DNA of 64,000 nucleotides from Streptomyces spectabilis (lineage in GTDB: Bacteria; Actinomycetota; Actinomycetes; Streptomycetales; Streptomycetaceae). The notes beneath the pieces were generated by a model. That model was not told the DNA's origin. It worked only from the letters and a program-made list of their open reading frames with translations, and made no database searches. Both the position numbers and the translations under genes were made by a program. Shown one piece after another: positions 43,688 to 52,550 of the stretch (position 1 is its first letter; every line of letters starts with the position of its first letter). The DNA is taken from the NCBI RefSeq assembly GCF_008704795.1, contig NZ_CP023690.1:930001-994000 (forward strand), written 5' to 3'.

Positions 43688-43750
43688 ATGGACACCCCTC
43701 CCCCGTCCGGGCCGCTCACACGACGGCAAGGCGGGGATAGCGGCGCGTGA
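43688..43750 (+). CDS. Possible 20-aa ORF behind iron box 2
   Basis: ATG at 43688 is preceded by GAGGGAAG and opens 20 codons (Pro-, Thr- and Gly-rich) before a TGA. It reads away from dhbA, 70 bp after iron box 2, and its end overlaps the tail of the gene at 43716-45002. It may be a leader or the stub of a lost iron-regulated gene, or chance. Confidence 0.2.
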   Translation: MDTPPPSGPLTRRQGGDSGA

Positions 43751-45002
43751 GCGCCTCGGGCCCCGGATCCGTGCCGCTCCCCTCGACGAGCAGGGCCAGC
43801 CGGCCGCGCCCGGCGTGGAGGGCGAACTCCGGGCCCGCCTCGCGATACGCGGCACAGCAGGCGGCGAACTCCTCGCCCGTCCCGATGACGATGTCCGCCA
43901 GATACGCCGCGCCGCCCTCGGCCGACAGGGGCTCGGCGCCGAGGCGGGCCACCGTCATGGTCCTCGCCCCCTCCAGAAGCGCGGCGAAGAAGTCGGCGTA
44001 CTCCTTGGCGCGCACGGCGTCCGGGGCGATGACGTGGACGCCGCCGCCCCGGCGGACCGCGCGCGCGGCGTCCCGTGAGCCGAGCGCGTACAGATGGCTC
44101 ACCAGGAACAGCGCGGTCAGCTTGGCGTGGCCGCGCAGCTCCCGCACCGGTGCCTCGTCGCCCTCGCACAGCGCCAACGCGGCCGCGACCACGGCGTCCC
44201 GCGGCGGCCGGGAGAGGCTGAGCAGACCGTAGGCGAGGGCGAAGGACCTGCGGCGCACGTCCGCGGAGAAGTCGTCGGCGCGGAGCGCCCGGTCGGTCCC
44301 CGAGCGGCGGACCGAGGTGAGCCGCGCCGGGCCGAGCGCCACCCGGCGCGCTCCGAGCAGCGCGAGCAGCACGTCGAGCGGAAAGGGTTTGCTCACGTCC
44401 AGGAGCGTCGTCACCGCCACGAGCACGTCCCCCGACGCGCGGACGGCGTCCGCGACGTCGGCTCCGATCGGGACGTCGTGCCAGGCGTGCAGGACCCCGC
44501 CCTCGTGCCGTACGTCGACGGAGATCCGGTCCCCGTCGAGCGCGGCGGACAGGGCCGGGACCACCGGCGGTCTCCGTGACGGGAAGTCAAGGGCGAGCCC
44601 CAGCGCGACGAACGGCTCCAGCGTGGCCACGCGCCAGCCGGTGTCGTCGGCCCGGCGCAGCAGAGCGCACTCGTACGACGGGTTCACCAGGAAGGTCGGC
44701 AGGCCGCTCGGGGGCAGCAGCGTGCAGCCCGCGCGCCACGAGAGCAGCGGCCGCTCGACGGACGCGCCGGGCTGCCCGTCCTGCCAGGCCGGGCGGCGGC
44801 AGCGCGGATGGTGCAGCGAGGCGACGGCGAAGCCGTCCCCCTCCTCCGCCACCACCTCAAGGGCGGCCGCCGGCCACCGCCCGAGCGGCCTGCCGCAGCT
44901 CTGGCAGTCGACCGGCCACAGGCCGGCCTTCAGGTCGGCGATGACGCGCGGGCCGAGCCGGCCCTTCGTCACCGCGTCGGTCCGTAACCGGGAAACCGCC
45001 AT
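43716..45002 (-). CDS. Hypothetical protein with N-terminal zinc-ribbon-like cysteines
   Basis: 428-aa protein not recognised as a named family. Near residues 33-36 it has C-Q-S-C, followed about 30 residues on by H-H-P-R-C, a spacing that suggests a zinc-binding ribbon. The rest is a soluble alpha/beta-rich sequence with no signal peptide or membrane segment, and a middle region V-R-H-E-G-G-V-L-H-A-W-H-D. Codon use and GC bias are normal for the genus, so it is very probably a real gene. It is read alone, with 106 bp to the gene on its upstream side. Confidence 0.75.
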   Translation of the reverse strand: MAVSRLRTDAVTKGRLGPRVIADLKAGLWPVDCQSCGRPLGRWPAAALEVVAEEGDGFAVASLHHPRCRRPAWQDGQPGASVERPLLSWRAGCTLLPPSGLPTFLVNPSYECALLRRADDTGWRVATLEPFVALGLALDFPSRRPPVVPALSAALDGDRISVDVRHEGGVLHAWHDVPIGADVADAVRASGDVLVAVTTLLDVSKPFPLDVLLALLGARRVALGPARLTSVRRSGTDRALRADDFSADVRRRSFALAYGLLSLSRPPRDAVVAAALALCEGDEAPVRELRGHAKLTALFLVSHLYALGSRDAARAVRRGGGVHVIAPDAVRAKEYADFFAALLEGARTMTVARLGAEPLSAEGGAAYLADIVIGTGEEFAACCAAYREAGPEFALHAGRGRLALLVEGSGTDPGPEALTRRYPRLAVV

Positions 45003-45108
45003 CGCCCTGCCCCGTCCTGTCCTGTCCGTCGACGTCGTGGGTGCGCCGTCGCAGTGTCCTGCGCGGGGTTCGGGAGGGGTCCCGCGCGGGGCACGAGGGG
45101 CCGCGCGC

Positions 45109-46005
45109 TCAGGCGGCCACGGCAGGGCGCAGCACCAGCTCGCACCACGCCCGGAAGGTCGTCGGGCTCGCGCCCTGCGGGGTCCGGGGCGCGCCGTCGT
45201 CGAGACCCGCCTCCTTGGCGCGCTTCATCTCGACGAGGCCCTGGACGAACGCGTCGCCGACGCCGTGGCCGCTCAGCTCCGCGGCGAGGGCGTCGTACGA
45301 GCGGCGTTCGTAACGGACCGCCCGGCCCAGGGTCTCGGACATGACGCGGGCCATGTCGTCCGGCGAGAGGTCCTCCGGACCGAGGACGGGCACGGCGGCC
45401 GTGCCCGTCCAGGACCGGTCGAGCAGCAGCCGGGCGGCGACCGCCGCGATGTCCCGCGTGCTGACCAGAGGGGCCTTGCGGCCGGCGGCCGAGGTGTCGG
45501 TGAACACCCCCTCGTCGCGGAGGGAGTCCGCCTCGCCCAGCAGGTTCTCCATGAACGACGCGCAGGCGAGCGACCGGTAGGCGACGCCCGTGCGCGCGAT
45601 GAGGTCGTCCATGGCAAGGGACGCCGTGACGAATCCGGCGCGACCGGCCACGGGGGTGCCGCCGCCGAGCCCCGAGACCCCGACCACGTGCCGTACGCCG
45701 TGGGCCGTGAACGCCCGCGCGGCGGCGCGCGTGAATCCGGTGTACGCGGACTCCAGGCTCGGCGCCCGGGTGTCCGGCGGGACGAGCCACAGCACCGCGT
45801 CCGCGCCGGCGAAGGCCCGGTCGACGACGCCCGGGTCGCGGTGCGAGCCGGGCACGACGTCGACGCGCTCGCGGACCGTGCGGGTGAGCCGGGCGGGATC
45901 CCGGGCGACGACGCGGAGTTCCTCGCCGTGCGCGGGCGCCTCGTCGAGCAGGGTGTGCAGGACCTGGTTGCCGATGTTCCCCGTCGGGGTGGTGATGACG
46001 ATCAT
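45109..46005 (-). CDS. NmrA-family NAD(P)-binding protein
   Basis: 298 aa with an N-terminal Rossmann motif, I-V-I-T-T-P-T-G-N-I-G-N-Q, as in NmrA/quinone-oxidoreductase-like atypical SDRs that bind NAD(P). The catalytic Y-x-x-x-K is not evident, so it may sense redox state or reduce quinones. The middle part V-V-G-V-S-G-L-G-G-G and the C-terminal M-S-E-T-L-G-R segment fit this group. The ATG at 46005 puts the Rossmann motif at the very N-terminus. It diverges from a LysR gene 68 bp away, the classic layout of a regulator and its target. Confidence 0.87.
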   Translation of the reverse strand: MIVITTPTGNIGNQVLHTLLDEAPAHGEELRVVARDPARLTRTVRERVDVVPGSHRDPGVVDRAFAGADAVLWLVPPDTRAPSLESAYTGFTRAAARAFTAHGVRHVVGVSGLGGGTPVAGRAGFVTASLAMDDLIARTGVAYRSLACASFMENLLGEADSLRDEGVFTDTSAAGRKAPLVSTRDIAAVAARLLLDRSWTGTAAVPVLGPEDLSPDDMARVMSETLGRAVRYERRSYDALAAELSGHGVGDAFVQGLVEMKRAKEAGLDDGAPRTPQGASPTTFRAWCELVLRPAVAA

Positions 46006-46073
46006 GCGTCGAGTCTCGGCGCGCCCCAACACGGCGTCCAATACCTTCCGTTGACGATTGATACGCTCAGGGC

Positions 46074-46931
46074 ATGGATCTTGACCTGCGCAAGCTCCGC
46101 TACTTCGTCGCCGTGGCGGACCACCGGCACTTCGGCCGCGCGGCGGAGCGGCTGTACATCGCGCAGCCCGTCCTCAGCCGCCAGATCCGGGCCTTCGAGC
46201 AGGAGCTGGGCTGCGCGCTCTTCGTCCGTACGACGCGCAGCGTGGAGCTGACCGCGGCGGGCCGCAGGCTCCACGAGGAGGCGCGCGGCCTCACGACGGC
46301 CGTCGAGGCGGCCCTGCGGCGGGTGCGGGACGCCGACCGGGGCGTCCGGCGCATCGTCATCGCCTTCTCCCCCGGCCTTCATGTGTCGGAGGCGATCGTC
46401 GCGTTCGCGGCGCGCCACCCGGACGTCGAGGTCGGCCTCGTCCCGTCGCGCTGGTGGGAGGTCGACGCCCCGCTGCGGGACGGCCGGGCCCAAGTCGGCC
46501 ATCTGCGCAGGCCGTTCGACACGAAGGGGCTCCATGTCGTTCCGATCGGCCGCGAGCCCAAGGTGGCCTGTGTGCCCGTCACCCATCGCCTCGCCGGGCG
46601 CGAGGAGCTGCTGTCGGCGGACCTCGACGGCGAGACCGTCCTGGACGCGCGACGGCGGCGGACGTCGTCCGTCGAGGAGAAGTTCGAGCTCGTCGCCGCC
46701 GGGCACGGCATCGCCCTCGTACCGCTGAGCGTCGCGCGCTCCTACCCGCGGCCCGACCTCGTCCACCTCACCGTCACGGACGCGCCGCCGGTCGAGACCT
46801 GCCTCGCCGTGCCGGAGGGCGGGGGCGAGGGGCCGGTGGCCGACTTCGTGGAGATCGCCACCGCTGTGCTGCGCGAGCGTGCGGCCGCGCAGGACCAACA
46901 GGCGGTACGTGAGCACCCAGGAGCACCATGA
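46074..46931 (+). CDS. LysR-family transcriptional regulator
   Basis: 285 aa. The N-terminal winged HTH (L-R-Y-F-V-A-V-A-x-x-x-H-F-G-R-A-A-E-R-L, then Q-P-V-L-S-R-Q-I) is followed by a substrate-binding effector domain from about residue 90. The short divergent intergenic region (46006-46073) includes TTGACGATTGATACGCTC close to the start and is the likely binding site, though no clear T-N11-A palindrome stands out. It probably controls the NmrA-like gene and itself. Its stop overlaps the next start by 4 nt. Confidence 0.92.
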   Translation: MDLDLRKLRYFVAVADHRHFGRAAERLYIAQPVLSRQIRAFEQELGCALFVRTTRSVELTAAGRRLHEEARGLTTAVEAALRRVRDADRGVRRIVIAFSPGLHVSEAIVAFAARHPDVEVGLVPSRWWEVDAPLRDGRAQVGHLRRPFDTKGLHVVPIGREPKVACVPVTHRLAGREELLSADLDGETVLDARRRRTSSVEEKFELVAAGHGIALVPLSVARSYPRPDLVHLTVTDAPPVETCLAVPEGGGEGPVADFVEIATAVLRERAAAQDQQAVREHPGAP

Positions 46932-47806
46932 GCAGCGCCCGCCCCGCTTCCGGCCGCGGCCCCGGTGCCGTGGCGGCCCGGCTCACCGGGCTCGCGGCGA
47001 CCGCCGAACGGCCGCTGTCCGGCGCGCTCACCGAAGTCGTCCTGGACGGCGGGCGGGTGGTCGTGGTCAAGCGCGCCGACGCTCCCGGCGCGGTGCGGGC
47101 CGAGGCGGCGGGCCTTCGCTGGCTCGCCGCCACCGGGACGGTCCGCGTCCCCACCGTGCACGGCCACGACGGCAGTTGGCTGGTGATCGACCGCGTGCCG
47201 CCCGGCCGGGCGAGCGCCGACGCGGCCGTACGGTTCGGCCGGGACCTGGCCGCGCTGCACGCCGCAGGGGCGCCCGCTTTCGGGGCCCCGCCGCCCGCGG
47301 GGCCCCAGGACGCGTACATCGGGCTCGCCCCGATGCGCAACATCCCCGGAGACGACTGGCCGAGCTGGTACGCCGCGCACCGGGTGCTGCCCTATCTGCG
47401 CCGCGCCGTCGACGACGGCACGGTGCGGTCCGCCGAGGCCGCCGTGGTCGAGCGCGTCTGCGAGCGCCTTCCGGAGCTGGCCGGACCCGCCGAACCGCCC
47501 GCGCGGCTGCACGGGGACCTGTGGAACGGCAACGTCCTGTGGGGCGCCGACGGACACGTCCGCCTGATCGACCCGGCGGCCCACGGCGGACACCGCGAGA
47601 CGGACCTCGCGATGCTGGCCCTGTTCGGCTGCCCGCACGTGGAACGCATCCTCGACGGCTACCAGCAGGTAGCACCGCTCGCCGACGGCTGGCGGGACCG
47701 CGTCGGCCCGCACCAGCTCTTCCCGCTCCTCGTGCACGCCGTGCTCTTCGGCCGCGGCTACGCCGAGCAGGCCCTGGCCGTGGCCCGGGCGGCCCTGACC
47801 CGCTGA
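46928..47806 (+). CDS. Fructosamine-kinase / aminoglycoside-phosphotransferase-like protein
   Basis: 292-aa small-molecule kinase fold. An N-terminal ATP-binding lobe has V-V-V-V-K-R-A and an E-A-A-G-L helix. The catalytic loop is H-G-D-L-W-N-G-N-V and the metal-binding segment is D-P-A-A-H-G-G-H. These match the fructosamine kinase (FN3K) group, which phosphorylates ketosamines and aids deglycation; aminoglycoside phosphotransferases share the fold. The H-G-D-L-W-N-G-N form favours FN3K-like over antibiotic resistance. ATGA overlap with the LysR gene implies co-translation. Confidence 0.88.
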   Translation: MSSARPASGRGPGAVAARLTGLAATAERPLSGALTEVVLDGGRVVVVKRADAPGAVRAEAAGLRWLAATGTVRVPTVHGHDGSWLVIDRVPPGRASADAAVRFGRDLAALHAAGAPAFGAPPPAGPQDAYIGLAPMRNIPGDDWPSWYAAHRVLPYLRRAVDDGTVRSAEAAVVERVCERLPELAGPAEPPARLHGDLWNGNVLWGADGHVRLIDPAAHGGHRETDLAMLALFGCPHVERILDGYQQVAPLADGWRDRVGPHQLFPLLVHAVLFGRGYAEQALAVARAALTR

Positions 47807-47810
47807 TTCC

Positions 47811-47823
47811 GGCCCGCGGGGCC
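47811..47823 (+). terminator. Short GC hairpin after the kinase-like gene
   Basis: GGCCC-GCG-GGGCC begins 5 nt after the stop codon. The stem is only 5 bp and there is no U-tract, so it is a weak candidate terminator. Confidence 0.25.
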
Positions 47824-47876
47824 CCGAGACGCGATCGCCGCTTCTCCCCCGGTCCGCGGCGGCGCATACTGGCGGT

Positions 47877-48548
47877 GTGGACACTGGGGCGTCGGCCGAT
47901 CCGCCACGCCGGGCCGAGGACTGGTCCGAGCGGCGAGAAGCTCTCCTGCGCGAGCGTGAGGAGACCGCTGACGAGCGGGAACGCGCCGCGGGCGCGAGAG
48001 ACGTCGCAGCGGACGAACGCGCACGCCGCGCCGACGCGCGCGACGCGGAGGCAGCGGCGCGTGAGGCCGACGCCGAGGCGCGCGAACACAGCGCCGACAT
48101 CCGCGCCGAGGCCGCGGAAACCCGCGATGCCGCCGCCGACGCACGTGCCGCCGAGGCGGACGAACGCGACCGCGTCGCCGACGTGCGCGAGGCGGCGGCG
48201 GACACCCGCGACACCGACGCCGACGCACGCGAGGCCGACGCAAACGAGCGCGAACGCCGCCTCGACGCACGCGAGTCCAGATCGGACCAGCACGCCCGCT
48301 CCCTGCGCGAAGCAGTGCCCTCCGAGCGGCAGCGGTCCTACGAACACATCGCGCGGGCCCAGGCCCTGATCGACGCCAGCGAGGCGCGGCTGCAGCGCAG
48401 CGCGGCGGCCCTGCGCCGTGCGGACGCCCTCGACACCCGTGAGCAGCGCGCCGTCGACCAGGAGGTCGTCACCTCCGCGCACCGAGCCGCCGTCGAAGGC
48501 CGTCGCCTCGGGCCGAGGAAGGCTCCCTCGCGCCCGGACCAGGAGTAG
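47877..48548 (+). CDS. Highly charged heptad-repeat (coiled-coil) protein
   Basis: 223 aa, GTG start. Residues about 31-135 consist of 15 tandem heptads of the form A-D-x-R-x-x-A (for example ADERERA, ADARDAE, ADIRAEA, ADVREAA). This gives a long Ala/Arg/Asp/Glu-rich helix, either a coiled coil or a single charged helix. The following 80 residues are helical, with L-D-T-R-E-Q-R-A-V-D and a basic, Pro-rich tail. There is no signal peptide or membrane segment. Such ADxRD-type repeats occur in other actinobacterial proteins, sometimes next to signalling domains, but no ANTAR, GAF or GGDEF domain is seen here. Function unknown. Confidence 0.8.
   Translation: MDTGASADPPRRAEDWSERREALLREREETADERERAAGARDVAADERARRADARDAEAAAREADAEAREHSADIRAEAAETRDAAADARAAEADERDRVADVREAAADTRDTDADAREADANERERRLDARESRSDQHARSLREAVPSERQRSYEHIARAQALIDASEARLQRSAAALRRADALDTREQRAVDQEVVTSAHRAAVEGRRLGPRKAPSRPDQE
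47967..48281 (+). repeat. Degenerate 21-bp tandem repeats encoding 15 heptads
   Basis: About 315 bp built of 21-bp units coding for the A-D-x-R-x-x-A heptad. The protein repeat is regular while the DNA units have diverged, so the array is old or under selection for the helix pattern. Confidence 0.75.
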
Positions 48549-48610
48549 TCGAGCGTCGGGCCGCACCCTCCGCACGGATCGCCCAGCCGTGAGCATGGCA
48601 AAATCACCGG

Positions 48611-51600
48611 GTGCAGATCGGGATGCTGGGTCCACTGGAGGTTCGCACGGACGACGGCGTCGCCGCCGACGTGCCGGGCGCACGGTTGCGCGGGCTGCTG
48701 ACCGCCCTCGCGCTCAAGCCGGGGCACGTGGTCCCGAAGGCGTCGCTCGTCGACTGGATCTGGGGCGAACACCCGCCCGCCGACGCGACCAACGCGCTGC
48801 AACGCCTGGTGTCCCGGCTGCGGAAGCTGCTGCCGGACGGGGTGATCGAGGGGCAGCCCGACGGCTATCGGCTGCGCGTGGAGCCCGACGCCGTGGACGC
48901 CGTACGGTTCGAACGCCTCGTCGGCGCGGGCCGGTCCCGCGCCGATGACGCCTCCCGCCGGGTACGGGTGCTGCGCGAGGCCCTCGGTCTGTGGCGCGGC
49001 GCCGCCCTCCAGGACATCGGTCTGCAGGACAGCGAGGCGTGCGACGCCGCCGCCGTGCGGCTCGAAGCGCTGCGTCTGAACGCCACCGAGGAGTGCCTCG
49101 ACGCGGAGGTCGCCCTCGGCCGCGGCCCGGACCTTGTCACGGAGCTGACCGACCTGGTGGCCGCGCACCCGGTGCGGGAACGGCTCGTCGCTTCCCTGAT
49201 GCGCGCCCTGGTCGCCGCCGGTCGCGACAGCGAGGCGCTCCAGGCGTACCAGCGCGCCCGGGAGGCGCTGGCCGACGCCCTCGGTGTCGACCCCTCGCCG
49301 GACCTGGCCGCGCTGCACCTCGCGCTGTTGCGGGGCGAACTGGGGCGCGCGGAACGGAAGCCGGAGCCTCGGGAGGCGAGCCGCAGGACCAATCTGCGCG
49401 CCGAGCTGACCACGTTCGTCGGCAAGGACGCCGATGTCGCCGCGGTCCGCGCACTCGTCGCCGAGCACCGGCTCACCACCCTGATCGGGCCGGGCGGCGC
49501 GGGCAAGACCAGGCTGGCCACGGAGACCGCGCGCACGCTGCTCGACGACGTACCGGACGGGGCCTGGCTGGTGGAGCTCGCCGCCGTCGGCCCGGACGGC
49601 GACGTGGCGCAGGCGACGCTCGCCGCGCTCGACCTGCGGGACACCCTGCTCGGCGAGGCGCCGAACGCGGAGCTGACGGACCGGCTCGTCGCCGCGATCC
49701 GCGAGCGGGACGCGCTGCTGATCCTGGACAACTGCGAGCACGTGGTCGAATCCGCCGCGGTGTTCGCCCACCGGCTGCTCGGGGAGTGCCGGCGGCTGCG
49801 GATCCTGGCGACGAGCCGGGAGCCGCTCGGCATCACCGGGGAGGCGCTGTGGACGGTGGAGCCGCTGGCCCTGCCGGAGCGGGACGCGGACCCGGACGCC
49901 ATCGCGTCCTCGCCCGCCGTCCGGCTGCTGCGGGACCGGGCCGGTGCCGTGCGCCGGGACCTCGCCGTCGACGCCGGGACGCTGGCGACGATGGTGCGCG
50001 TGTGCCGGGCCCTCGACGGGATGCCGCTGGCGATCGAGCTGGCCGCGGCCCGGCTGCGGACCATGTCCTTCGACCAGCTCGCCCACCGGCTCGACGACCG
50101 GTTCCGCCTGCTGACCGGCGGCAGCCGCACCGCGCTTCCGCGCCACAAGACGCTGCGCGCGGTCGTCGACTGGAGCTGGGAGCTGCTCACCGGGGCCGAG
50201 CGGGCGGTCCTGCGCAGGCTCTCGGTGTTCACCGGCGGGGCGAGCCTGGAGGCGGCCGAGCGGGTCTGCGCCGGTTCCCCGGACGACGGGGCCGACGGCG
50301 CCGATGCCGTCGTGCAGGAGCAGGTCCTGGAGCTGCTCACCTCGCTGACGGAGAAGTCGCTGCTGCGGGCCGAGGAAGACGGGCGCTACCGCATGCTCGG
50401 CACGATCAAGGAGTACGCCGGGCACCGCCTCGCGGAGGCCGGTGAGGCGGAGCGGGCGCGCCTCGCGCACCTCGCGTACTGCACCGAACTGGCCGAGAGC
50501 GCGGAGCCGCACCTGCGCCGCGCCGAGCAGTTGGAGTGGCTCGCCGTGCTGCGGGCCGAGCACGACAACATCAGCGCGGCGATGCGCGGCGCGCTCGCGG
50601 CGGGCGAGGCGCGGGCGGCGACGCGGCTCGCGGCGGCCGCGGGCTGGTACTGGTGGCTCAGCGGCCACAAGACCGAGGGCATCGAGCTGATCACGGCGGC
50701 CACCAGGACTCCGGGTGAGGTCCCCGACGAGTTCCGGGCCACGGCGTACGCCCTCGGCTCGATGTTCGTGACCTCCGGCCTCGGCGACGAGCACGTGGCC
50801 GCGGAGTGGATCCACCAGGCGTACCGGTACAGCCGCGGCAGCGTGGACGCCCCGCACCGGCACCCGGCGATCGGGCTCGTCGCCCCGGTGGAGCGCATGC
50901 TGCGGGAGCCCGCCGCGCTCCTGCCCGCGTGGGAAGCGCTGCTCGACGACGAGGACCCCTGGGTGCGCGCCCTCGCCCGGCTGCACCTGGGCAAGACGCG
51001 GATCGTGCTCGGCCACGAGGCGCGGGACGCCGACCCGTATCTGGAGCGGGCGCTCACCGAGTTCCGGGCGCTGGGCGAGCGGTTCGGGATCTCGTTCGCC
51101 GTGAGCGAGCTGGCGGAACGGAGCGCCGTGCGCGGTGAGTTCGCCGCCGCGTGCGCGTACTACGAGGAGGCGATCGCGGTCGTCACGGAGGTCGGTGCCG
51201 CGGAGGACGTCATCCGGCTGCGGTCGCGGCAGGCGCAGTTGTACTGGCTGGACGGCGACCGGGCCGCGAGCGCCGCGTCCCTCGCCGAGGCGCAGCGGTG
51301 CGCGGAGGGCGTGACCTGGCCGGGCGCGCTCGCCCTGCTGGCCCTCGCGAAGGCGGAACTCGCCCGCTGGGACGGCCGGGCCGGCGAGGCGCAGCGGCAA
51401 CTCGACCTCGTGACGGCCGCGTTGGGCCGCGAGGCGGAGCAGGCGGGCATCCGCGCGGTGACGCACGACCTGCTCGCCTACCTCACCGACGATCTGGACG
51501 AGGCCCGGGCGCACCGCGCGGCGGCCTGTGCGGCGGCGTCCGATTCGGGGCACGCGCCGCTGATCGCGCAGGTGCTCGTCGGGGTCGCGGACCTGGCCCT

Positions 51601-51805
51601 GCGCCGTGACGAGCACGAACAGGCCGTACGCCTGCTCGCGGCGAGCACGCGGGTGCGCGGCCTTCCCGACCGTTCCCACCCGGACGTGGCGCGGGTCGAG
51701 CGGGCGGCGCGGAGCCGCCTCGGCGACGCGCGGTTCGCCGAGGCGGCTCGGGAGGGGGCGGGGACCGGCTGGTCCGACCTGATCGAGGTCACGCTCGCTT
51801 CTTGA
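48611..51805 (+). CDS. SARP-family transcriptional regulator with NB-ARC ATPase and TPR-like domain
   Basis: 1064-aa large SARP of the AfsR-like type. The N-terminal winged-helix DNA-binding domain (about 1-95) begins M-Q-I-G-M-L-G-P-L-E-V. The bacterial transcriptional activator domain follows (about 96-240). The ATPase domain has Walker A G-P-G-G-A-G-K-T near 297 and L-L-I-L-D-N-C-E-H as Walker B. The C-terminal half is an alpha-helical TPR-like sensor. Such proteins activate secondary-metabolite or export genes by binding direct repeats in front of the -10. The GTG start is the only one that keeps the HTH intact. It converges on the ABC genes, overlapping by 17 bp, and heptamer repeats upstream of those genes are a possible target. 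Confidence 0.92.
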   Translation: MQIGMLGPLEVRTDDGVAADVPGARLRGLLTALALKPGHVVPKASLVDWIWGEHPPADATNALQRLVSRLRKLLPDGVIEGQPDGYRLRVEPDAVDAVRFERLVGAGRSRADDASRRVRVLREALGLWRGAALQDIGLQDSEACDAAAVRLEALRLNATEECLDAEVALGRGPDLVTELTDLVAAHPVRERLVASLMRALVAAGRDSEALQAYQRAREALADALGVDPSPDLAALHLALLRGELGRAERKPEPREASRRTNLRAELTTFVGKDADVAAVRALVAEHRLTTLIGPGGAGKTRLATETARTLLDDVPDGAWLVELAAVGPDGDVAQATLAALDLRDTLLGEAPNAELTDRLVAAIRERDALLILDNCEHVVESAAVFAHRLLGECRRLRILATSREPLGITGEALWTVEPLALPERDADPDAIASSPAVRLLRDRAGAVRRDLAVDAGTLATMVRVCRALDGMPLAIELAAARLRTMSFDQLAHRLDDRFRLLTGGSRTALPRHKTLRAVVDWSWELLTGAERAVLRRLSVFTGGASLEAAERVCAGSPDDGADGADAVVQEQVLELLTSLTEKSLLRAEEDGRYRMLGTIKEYAGHRLAEAGEAERARLAHLAYCTELAESAEPHLRRAEQLEWLAVLRAEHDNISAAMRGALAAGEARAATRLAAAAGWYWWLSGHKTEGIELITAATRTPGEVPDEFRATAYALGSMFVTSGLGDEHVAAEWIHQAYRYSRGSVDAPHRHPAIGLVAPVERMLREPAALLPAWEALLDDEDPWVRALARLHLGKTRIVLGHEARDADPYLERALTEFRALGERFGISFAVSELAERSAVRGEFAAACAYYEEAIAVVTEVGAAEDVIRLRSRQAQLYWLDGDRAASAASLAEAQRCAEGVTWPGALALLALAKAELARWDGRAGEAQRQLDLVTAALGREAEQAGIRAVTHDLLAYLTDDLDEARAHRAAACAAASDSGHAPLIAQVLVGVADLALRRDEHEQAVRLLAASTRVRGLPDRSHPDVARVERAARSRLGDARFAEAAREGAGTGWSDLIEVTLAS

Positions 51806-52550
51806 ACGTGGCGATCGCCCACGCGTACCCGATGACCGCGAGGCCGAGGCACCAGGCGACGGCCGCGAGCGCGTCGCCGGTCGACGGGTCGCCCGCGAGG
51901 AGACCGCGCAGCGTCTCGATGATCGGGGTGAAGGGCTGGTACTCGGCGAACTGCCGCACGCCCGCGCCCATCGTGTCCGCGGGGACGAACGCGCTGCTCA
52001 GGAACGGCAGCATGATCAGCGGCACGGTGGCGAGGCCCGCCGACTCCGCGCTCTTCGCCGCCAGGCCGAGGGCGACGGTGAGCCAGCTCGCGCCGAAGGT
52101 GAGCAGAACGACGAGGCCGAGTACGCCGAGCCAGTCCAGGGCGCTCGCGGCCGGGTCGAACCCCATGGCGAAGGCCACGCCGACGATGGCCGCGTTGGCG
52201 ACCAGGCAGCGCACGGTGGTGACGACGACCTGGCCGGTGAGGACGGCGCCGCGGGACACGTCCATGGCCTTGAACCGGTTGATGATGCCCTTCGCCATGT
52301 CGTCGTGCACGGCGGCCGCCGTGGACCCGAGGCCGTAGCTGACGGCCATCACGAGCATGCCCGGCGTCGCGTAGTCGACGTAGTCCTCACCGACGGAGAA
52401 GGCGCCGCCGAAGACCTTGACGAACATGAGCATGATCACGATCGGGAACAGGACCGCGTTGAAGAGCACCAGCGGGTTGCGCAGGGTGTGCTTCAGATTG
52501 CGGCGCAGCATGATCGTCGAATCGGCGAGGGCCGTGGGGATCGTGCTCAC
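51789..52550 (-). CDS. ABC-2 type exporter permease (DrrB-like)
   Basis: 253 aa integral membrane protein with about six hydrophobic segments. It starts S-T-I-P-T-A-L-A-D-S-T-I-M-L-R-R-N-L-K-H as in daunorubicin-exporter DrrB-type permeases. The L-P-F-L-S-S-A-F-V-P motif and a following Q-F-A-E-Y-Q-P-F-T-P-I-I-E-T-L-R segment are family hallmarks. It pairs with the ATPase encoded just upstream; the start overlaps that gene's stop by 4 nt. Probably exports a hydrophobic drug or lipid; substrate unknown. Confidence 0.92.
   Translation of the reverse strand: MSTIPTALADSTIMLRRNLKHTLRNPLVLFNAVLFPIVIMLMFVKVFGGAFSVGEDYVDYATPGMLVMAVSYGLGSTAAAVHDDMAKGIINRFKAMDVSRGAVLTGQVVVTTVRCLVANAAIVGVAFAMGFDPAASALDWLGVLGLVVLLTFGASWLTVALGLAAKSAESAGLATVPLIMLPFLSSAFVPADTMGAGVRQFAEYQPFTPIIETLRGLLAGDPSTGDALAAVAWCLGLAVIGYAWAIATFKKRA

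Noticed and set aside
48338..51679. Long minus-strand frame opposite the SARP gene
   Set aside because: Arg/Gly/Val-rich shadow without domains. The plus strand encodes a complete SARP with Walker motifs.
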